Shown here: piece after piece, positions 5,670 to 9,651 of the stretch
How the letters are laid out: every line of letters starts with the position of its first letter
Position numbering within the stretch: the stretch's first letter is position 1
NCBI GenBank assembly: GCA_020201295.1
Contig: JAIVHA010000010.1
Location: 17,182 to 26,832 of the forward strand
Source: Lysobacteraceae bacterium
Lineage (GTDB): Bacteria; Pseudomonadota; Gammaproteobacteria; DSM-19610
Reading direction: 5' to 3'
Length of the DNA stretch: 9,651 bases
Made by a program: the position numbers and the translations under genes
Notes under the pieces: generated by a model
Seen by the model: the letters and a program-made list of their open reading frames with translations, nothing else
Told to the model about the DNA's origin: nothing
Database searches by the model: none

Positions 5670-5690
5670 GCATAAAAACCATTTTGATGC
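5670..5690. promoter_or_regulatory. AT-rich dyad upstream of mrpE
   Basis: GCATAAAAA and TTTTGATGC form a 9-bp inverted repeat with one mismatch around a CCA centre, 13 bases before the mrpE start codon. It could be an operator half-site pair for a repressor of the mrp genes, or a weak stem between czcA and mrpE. It lacks the GC-rich stem of an intrinsic terminator. A second small palindrome, CTGGCC/GGCCAG at 5708-5726, lies between it and the czcA stop, also without a following T-run on the minus strand. The role is unproven. Confidence 0.3.
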
Positions 5691-5732
5691 ACAGCACAGC
5701 CGATGGGCTGGCCCGTAGCCGGCCAGTGGGCT

Positions 5733-8700
5733 TCACCGGGTAGAAGGCCTGTTACGATACGCCAGGCGGTAGAGCGCCGGCAAAACCAGCAAGGTAAGCA
5801 AGGTCGAAGAGATGATGCCGCCGATCACCACGGTGGCCAGCGGGCGCTGTACCTCGGCGCCGGTGCCGACATTCAGGGCCATGGGCACAAAACCGAGGCT
5901 TGCCACCAGCGCGGTCATCAGCACGGGACGCAGCCTCCTCAAAGCGCCCTGGATGATGGCCGGTTCCAGTGCCATGCCCTTTTCCCGCAAGTCGCGGATG
6001 AAGGACAGCATTACCACGCCATTGAGCACGGCCACGCCGGACAGCGCGATAAAACCGACCCCGGCCGAGATCGACAGTGGCAGATCGCGCAAGGCCAGCG
6101 CGGCGATTCCGCCCGTGAGTGCGAGCGGGACCCCGGTGAACACCAGCGCGGCGTCCCTGCCCGAGTTGAAGGCCATGAACAGCAGGCCGAAGATGATCAG
6201 CAGCGTCATGGGTACGACGATCGAGAGCCGCCTGGCCGCGGAAATCAGCTGTTCGAAAGTGCCGCCGTAATCGACCCAGTAGCCTGCCGGCAGTTCGACC
6301 TGCTCGCGCACCGCATTCCGTACTTCGTCGACGAAACTCCCCAGGTCGCGCCCGCGCACATTGGCAGTCACCACTACGCGGCGCTTGCCGTTTTCCCGGC
6401 TGATCTGGTTGGGGCCTTCGGTGAAGGCGATGTGGGCAAGCTCGCCCAGGGGGATGCTGCGGGGGGTAACGGCCACAAGGCCCAGTGCATCGGCATCGCC
6501 CTCGACCTCGCGTCCTGTATCTGCAGGCAAGGTGATGGGCAGACGTTCCAGCGCCTCCAGATCGGTCCGCAGACGCTCGGGCAGTCGCACCACCAGGTCA
6601 AAACGGCGATCACCCTCGAATATCTGGCCGACCGTTGCGCCACCCATGGCGATGCGCAGGGTTTCTTGCACCGCCGCGACATCCAGGCCGTATTCGGCCA
6701 GTCGATCGCGCCTGGGGGTGATCGTGAGCATGGGCAGTCCGGTAGCCTGTTCGACACCGACGTCCGCCGCGCCCGCAACCTGCGATACCGCCGCTTCGAC
6801 GCGATCGGCCAGGCTGACCAGGGTGTCGAAGTCATCGCCATAGACCTTCACTGCCAGGTCGGCGCGCACCCCGGCGATGAGTTCGTTGAAGCGCATCTCG
6901 ATCGGCTGTGTGAATTCGTAGTTATTGCCGGGGATGCTGCGCGCCACGCTTTCCAGTTCCGCCACCAGTCGGGATTTGGGTTTGCGGGGATCCGGCCATT
7001 CGGCACGTGGCTTCATCATCACGAAGGTGTCGGCGACATTCGGCGGCATGGGGTCGGTGGCGACCTCGCCGGTGCCGATCTTGGCGAAAACATGGGAGAC
7101 CTCCGGGAATTCCCTCAGTCGTGCCTCCAGCGCCGTCTGCATCCCTACTGCCTGGGTCAGGCTGGTGCCCGGGATGCGCAAGGCATGCACCGCCATGTCG
7201 CCCTCGTCGAGACTGGGCATGAATTCCGCGCCCATGCGGGTGGCATGGACAGCGGATATCAGGACCAGCACGGCGGCCAGCGCGACCACCGGCCAGCGAT
7301 AGGCGAGCGCACCGCGCAGCACCGGTTCGTAAACACGGCGCAGGCCACCCATGACGATGTTGTCCGTATCCTTTACCCGGCCGCTCACGAACAGGGCCAC
7401 CGCCGCGGGCACGGCGGTCACCGACAGGATCAGTGCCGAGAGTAGCGCGGTGATCACCGTGAAGGCCATGGGATGGAACATCTTGCCCTCCACGCCGGTG
7501 AGGGCGAAGATCGGGATGTACACGATCATGATGATCAGCACCCCGAAAACGCTTGGGCGGATCACTTCCACCGTCGCCTCGCGTACGATACGCAGTCGCT
7601 CCTTCAGATCCGGCAGCGAACCGTGCATGCGCTGGTAGGCGCCGAGTTGATACAGGCAGTTCTCGACGATGATGACGGCGCCATCGACGATCAGGCCGAA
7701 GTCCAGCGCACCGAGACTCATCAGGTTCCCCGATACCTGCGACTCGACCATGCCGGTTATGGTCATGAGCATCGCCACCGGGATCACCGCCGCCGTGACC
7801 AGCGCCGCGCGCCAGTTGCCAAGCAACAGGAACAGCACGGCGATCACCAGCAGCGCGCCCTCGGCAAGGTTCTTCTGTACCGTGGCGATGGTCTTGTCGA
7901 CCAGGGTCGTGCGATCGTATAGCGGGTTGAGTTCCACCCCTTCGGGGAGCGAGGGTTTTATGGACTCCAGCCTGTCGGCGGAGGCGCGCGCCACCACCCG
8001 GCTGTTTTCCCCTATTAGCATGAAGACCGTTCCCAGCACCACCTCCTGGCCATCCTGGGTCGCAGCGCCGGTACGCAGTTCATGGCCCAGAGTGACCTCG
8101 GCGACATCGTCCAGCCGTATGGGCACGCCGTCACGCCTGGCAACCGCGATATCGCGAATCTCATCCAGATCGGCAAGCTGGCCCGGGGAGCGGATCAGGT
8201 ATTGCGCACCGAAACGCTCGATATAGCCGGCGCCGGTATTGAGATTGTTGCGCGCCAGTGCCGACATCAGGTCCTGCAGGGTCAGGTCGAAGGCCAGCAA
8301 GCGATCCGGATCAGGCAATACATGAAACTGCTTGGTGTAGCCGCCGATGGTATTGACCTCGACCACGCCGGGGGTCTGGCGCAACTGCGGGCGCACGATC
8401 CAGTCCTGTACCGTGCGCAGATCCATCGCCGAGATACCCGAATCACGGGCCGCGGATACTGTGTACATGAAGATCTCGCCCAGGCCCGTGGCGATCGGAC
8501 CCATGGCCGGTTCGATGCCCTCCGGAAGCCTTCCCCTGACCTCCAGCAGGCGCTCGCTGATAAGTTGTCGCGCCCAGTAGATATCGGTGCCATCCTTGAA
8601 CACGATCGTGACCTGCGACAACCCATAACGGGAGATCGAGCGGGTCTCGGCCAGCCGCGGCAGACCCGCCATGGCGGTCTCGATGGGGAAGGTGATGCGC

Positions 8701-8888
8701 TGCTCGGCCTCCAGCGGCGAATAACCTGGCGCCTCGGCATTGATCTGCACCTGGACATTGGTGATGTCCGGCACTGCATCGATGGCCAGGCGATTGAAAT
8801 TGTAGGCGCCCAGTACGGCGATACCCAGCGTGATGATCAGCACCAGCCAGCGATGCGCCAGCGAGGCGGTAATGATTTGGTTCAGCAT
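5733..8888 (-). CDS. czcA: CzcA-type heavy-metal efflux RND pump (HME-RND)
   Basis: A complete 1051-residue inner-membrane pump, the normal length for the CusA/CzcA family, exporting metal cations from periplasm or cytoplasm in exchange for protons. The start ATG (8888-8886) has GAGGA 8 bases upstream. TM1 is at about 13-30, followed by DAVPDITNVQVQINAEAPG (37-55), typical of the family. TM4 carries DFGLIVDGAVIIVEN (396-410) with Asp396, Asp402 and Glu409, the proton-relay signature of divalent-cation pumps; CusA has a different TM4 motif. The porter domain has DEGDMAVHALRIPGTSLTQA (561-580) and GEVATDPMPP (607-616). It also has FNELIAGV (667-674), where Glu669 stands in place of the Met of the CusA copper site. 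I infer Zn, Co, Cd or Ni as substrate. It would act with the adaptor encoded upstream and an outer-membrane channel not seen here. No frameshift is visible. Confidence 0.95.
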   Translation of the reverse strand: MLNQIITASLAHRWLVLIITLGIAVLGAYNFNRLAIDAVPDITNVQVQINAEAPGYSPLEAEQRITFPIETAMAGLPRLAETRSISRYGLSQVTIVFKDGTDIYWARQLISERLLEVRGRLPEGIEPAMGPIATGLGEIFMYTVSAARDSGISAMDLRTVQDWIVRPQLRQTPGVVEVNTIGGYTKQFHVLPDPDRLLAFDLTLQDLMSALARNNLNTGAGYIERFGAQYLIRSPGQLADLDEIRDIAVARRDGVPIRLDDVAEVTLGHELRTGAATQDGQEVVLGTVFMLIGENSRVVARASADRLESIKPSLPEGVELNPLYDRTTLVDKTIATVQKNLAEGALLVIAVLFLLLGNWRAALVTAAVIPVAMLMTITGMVESQVSGNLMSLGALDFGLIVDGAVIIVENCLYQLGAYQRMHGSLPDLKERLRIVREATVEVIRPSVFGVLIIMIVYIPIFALTGVEGKMFHPMAFTVITALLSALILSVTAVPAAVALFVSGRVKDTDNIVMGGLRRVYEPVLRGALAYRWPVVALAAVLVLISAVHATRMGAEFMPSLDEGDMAVHALRIPGTSLTQAVGMQTALEARLREFPEVSHVFAKIGTGEVATDPMPPNVADTFVMMKPRAEWPDPRKPKSRLVAELESVARSIPGNNYEFTQPIEMRFNELIAGVRADLAVKVYGDDFDTLVSLADRVEAAVSQVAGAADVGVEQATGLPMLTITPRRDRLAEYGLDVAAVQETLRIAMGGATVGQIFEGDRRFDLVVRLPERLRTDLEALERLPITLPADTGREVEGDADALGLVAVTPRSIPLGELAHIAFTEGPNQISRENGKRRVVVTANVRGRDLGSFVDEVRNAVREQVELPAGYWVDYGGTFEQLISAARRLSIVVPMTLLIIFGLLFMAFNSGRDAALVFTGVPLALTGGIAALALRDLPLSISAGVGFIALSGVAVLNGVVMLSFIRDLREKGMALEPAIIQGALRRLRPVLMTALVASLGFVPMALNVGTGAEVQRPLATVVIGGIISSTLLTLLVLPALYRLAYRNRPSTR

Positions 8889-8896
8889 GACGGCGG

Positions 8897-8901
8897 TCCT
8901 C
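8897..8901 (-). promoter_or_regulatory. Ribosome-binding site of czcA
   Basis: GAGGA on the minus strand sits 8 bases before the ATG at 8888 and overlaps the TGA stop of the czcB-like gene (TGAGGA). This favours the 8888 start over upstream in-frame codons, which lie inside the preceding gene, and suggests the two genes are translationally coupled. Confidence 0.6.
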
Positions 8902-9651
8902 AGTGGTCGTGGCTGGCGCCGGACTTCTCGATGTCCGCCTTGATCAGGTAGCTGTTGCCGGTGACGTATTCGCTGCCGGGCTCGAGGCCGCCGAGCACCT
9001 CGGCCCATTCGCTGTTCTGCCGCCCGAGCTCCAGCATGCGTACTTCATAGATTTCTCCGAAGCGCGCGAATGCCACCTGGAAATCACGGAAGCGCTGCAT
9101 GGCCGACTGGCGCACGGCCAATGCCACCGGATGCTCCGCGACCGTGACCCGGCCACGCACGAACTGGCCCGGGCGCAACTGCCCTTCGGCATTGTCCAGG
9201 ATCACGCGTGCCTGCACGCTCTGGCTGGCGTGCAGGGCAAGCGGGGATACCCAGTCGATGCGGCCATGCAAGCGCGCACCGTCCAGGGTTTCGAGCGTGA
9301 CGGGTTGCCCGGCCCTGATCAGGCGGGTGTGGCGTGCGAAGACATCCAGCTGCACCCACACCTGGGATGTGTCGGCAATCAGGAACAGCGGTTCATCGCC
9401 TGTGACCATCCCCGACTGGATAGTACGCTGCACGATCACGCCATCGATGGGCGCCTGGACGCCGTAGGTCCGCAGACTCTCGTTGCTTTCGATCCGTGCC
9501 AACACCGCCCCCGCACGCACACGCTCATCCAGTTGCGCCTCGATGCCCTGCACCACGCCCGGGAATCGTGCTCTTACCTTCGCCAGGCGCGCAGGGTCGA
9601 TCTGGACACGGCCGGTCAGCGCCACCGATTCCTCGAGGGTGACGGGCCCCG
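8900..9651 (-). CDS. czcB: CzcB-like RND periplasmic adaptor (membrane fusion protein), 5' end cut
   Basis: The C-terminal 250 residues of an HlyD-type adaptor; the frame stays open to the window edge (partial sequence GPVTLEES before VALTGRV), so the start and signal or anchor segment lie outside. A GTG at 9625 is internal, not the start. Visible parts are the edge of the barrel-sandwich hybrid (VRARFPGVVQGIEAQLDERV and ARIESNESLRTYGVQAPIDG), the beta-barrel (VWVQLDVFARHTRLIRAGQ), and the membrane-proximal domain with ALAVRQSAMQRF. No long helical hairpin is visible between the lipoyl halves (about ESNESLRTYGV), a short connection as in many CzcB/CusB relatives. It ends KADIEKSGASHDH, a short His-rich tail that could touch metal. 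The gene is 11 bases upstream of the pump gene. It bridges pump and outer-membrane channel in the periplasm. Confidence 0.93.
   Translation of the reverse strand, partial: GPVTLEESVALTGRVQIDPARLAKVRARFPGVVQGIEAQLDERVRAGAVLARIESNESLRTYGVQAPIDGVIVQRTIQSGMVTGDEPLFLIADTSQVWVQLDVFARHTRLIRAGQPVTLETLDGARLHGRIDWVSPLALHASQSVQARVILDNAEGQLRPGQFVRGRVTVAEHPVALAVRQSAMQRFRDFQVAFARFGEIYEVRMLELGRQNSEWAEVLGGLEPGSEYVTGNSYLIKADIEKSGASHDH

Noticed and set aside
5705..5726. GC palindrome CTGGCC/GGCCAG after czcA as a terminator
   Set aside because: Only a 6-bp stem, and no T-run follows on the transcribed strand.
5703..7445. Plus-strand open frame of 580 codons
   Set aside because: It lies antisense to the czcA-like gene, is rich in Gln, His and Gly, and has no family motif; the minus-strand frame has the full RND signature.

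Overview
The window is GC-rich, and every supported gene is read from the minus strand, so transcription runs from base 9651 towards base 1. The gene content (a CzcBA-type heavy-metal efflux pump and a proteobacterial split-type Mrp antiporter) and the palindromic repeat types suggest a high-GC proteobacterium. A gammaproteobacterium is my best guess, but that is inference and no marker gene here fixes the taxon.

Upstream part (5733-9651): the 3' portion of a periplasmic adaptor gene (czcB-like, cut by the window edge) is followed 11 bases later by a complete inner-membrane RND pump gene (czcA-like, 1051 aa). The pump carries the D-D-E signature of divalent-cation HME-RND pumps in TM4 and lacks the CusA methionine at the main metal site. 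It is therefore better read as a Zn/Co/Cd/Ni exporter than a Cu/Ag one. No outer-membrane czcC-like gene is in view.

Downstream part (1-5657): an Mrp/Mnh-type multi-subunit cation/proton antiporter operon in the order mrpE, [palindromic element], mrpF, mrpG, MbhD-like DUF4040 gene, MbhE remnant, mrpB, mrpC, then three consecutive NuoL/M/N-type antiporter subunits (D1, D2 and D3, the last cut by the window edge). This resembles the E-F-G-A'-B-C-D order of archaeal Mbh/Mrp modules. In the visible part, no full-length MrpA (fused NuoL-like and DUF4040 domains) is present. From mrpF onwards nearly every junction is a 4-base ATGA or GTGA stop/start overlap, which indicates tight translational coupling into one membrane complex.

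Two features break this compact pattern. First, a nested inverted-repeat element of about 200 bp (29-bp outer arms with one mismatch, 29-bp perfect inner arms) lies between mrpE and mrpF. Second, the MbhE-like region between the DUF4040 gene and mrpB is reduced to about 24 recognisable codons and then passes out of frame into mrpB. The crossing coincides with a G-GGT-TTA heptamer in exactly the frame a -1 ribosomal slip would need. Decay by deletion is the simpler reading, with mrpB now starting at an internal GTG. A frameshift-fused product is a testable alternative.

I found no tRNA, rRNA, CRISPR array, transposase gene or convincing intrinsic terminator.
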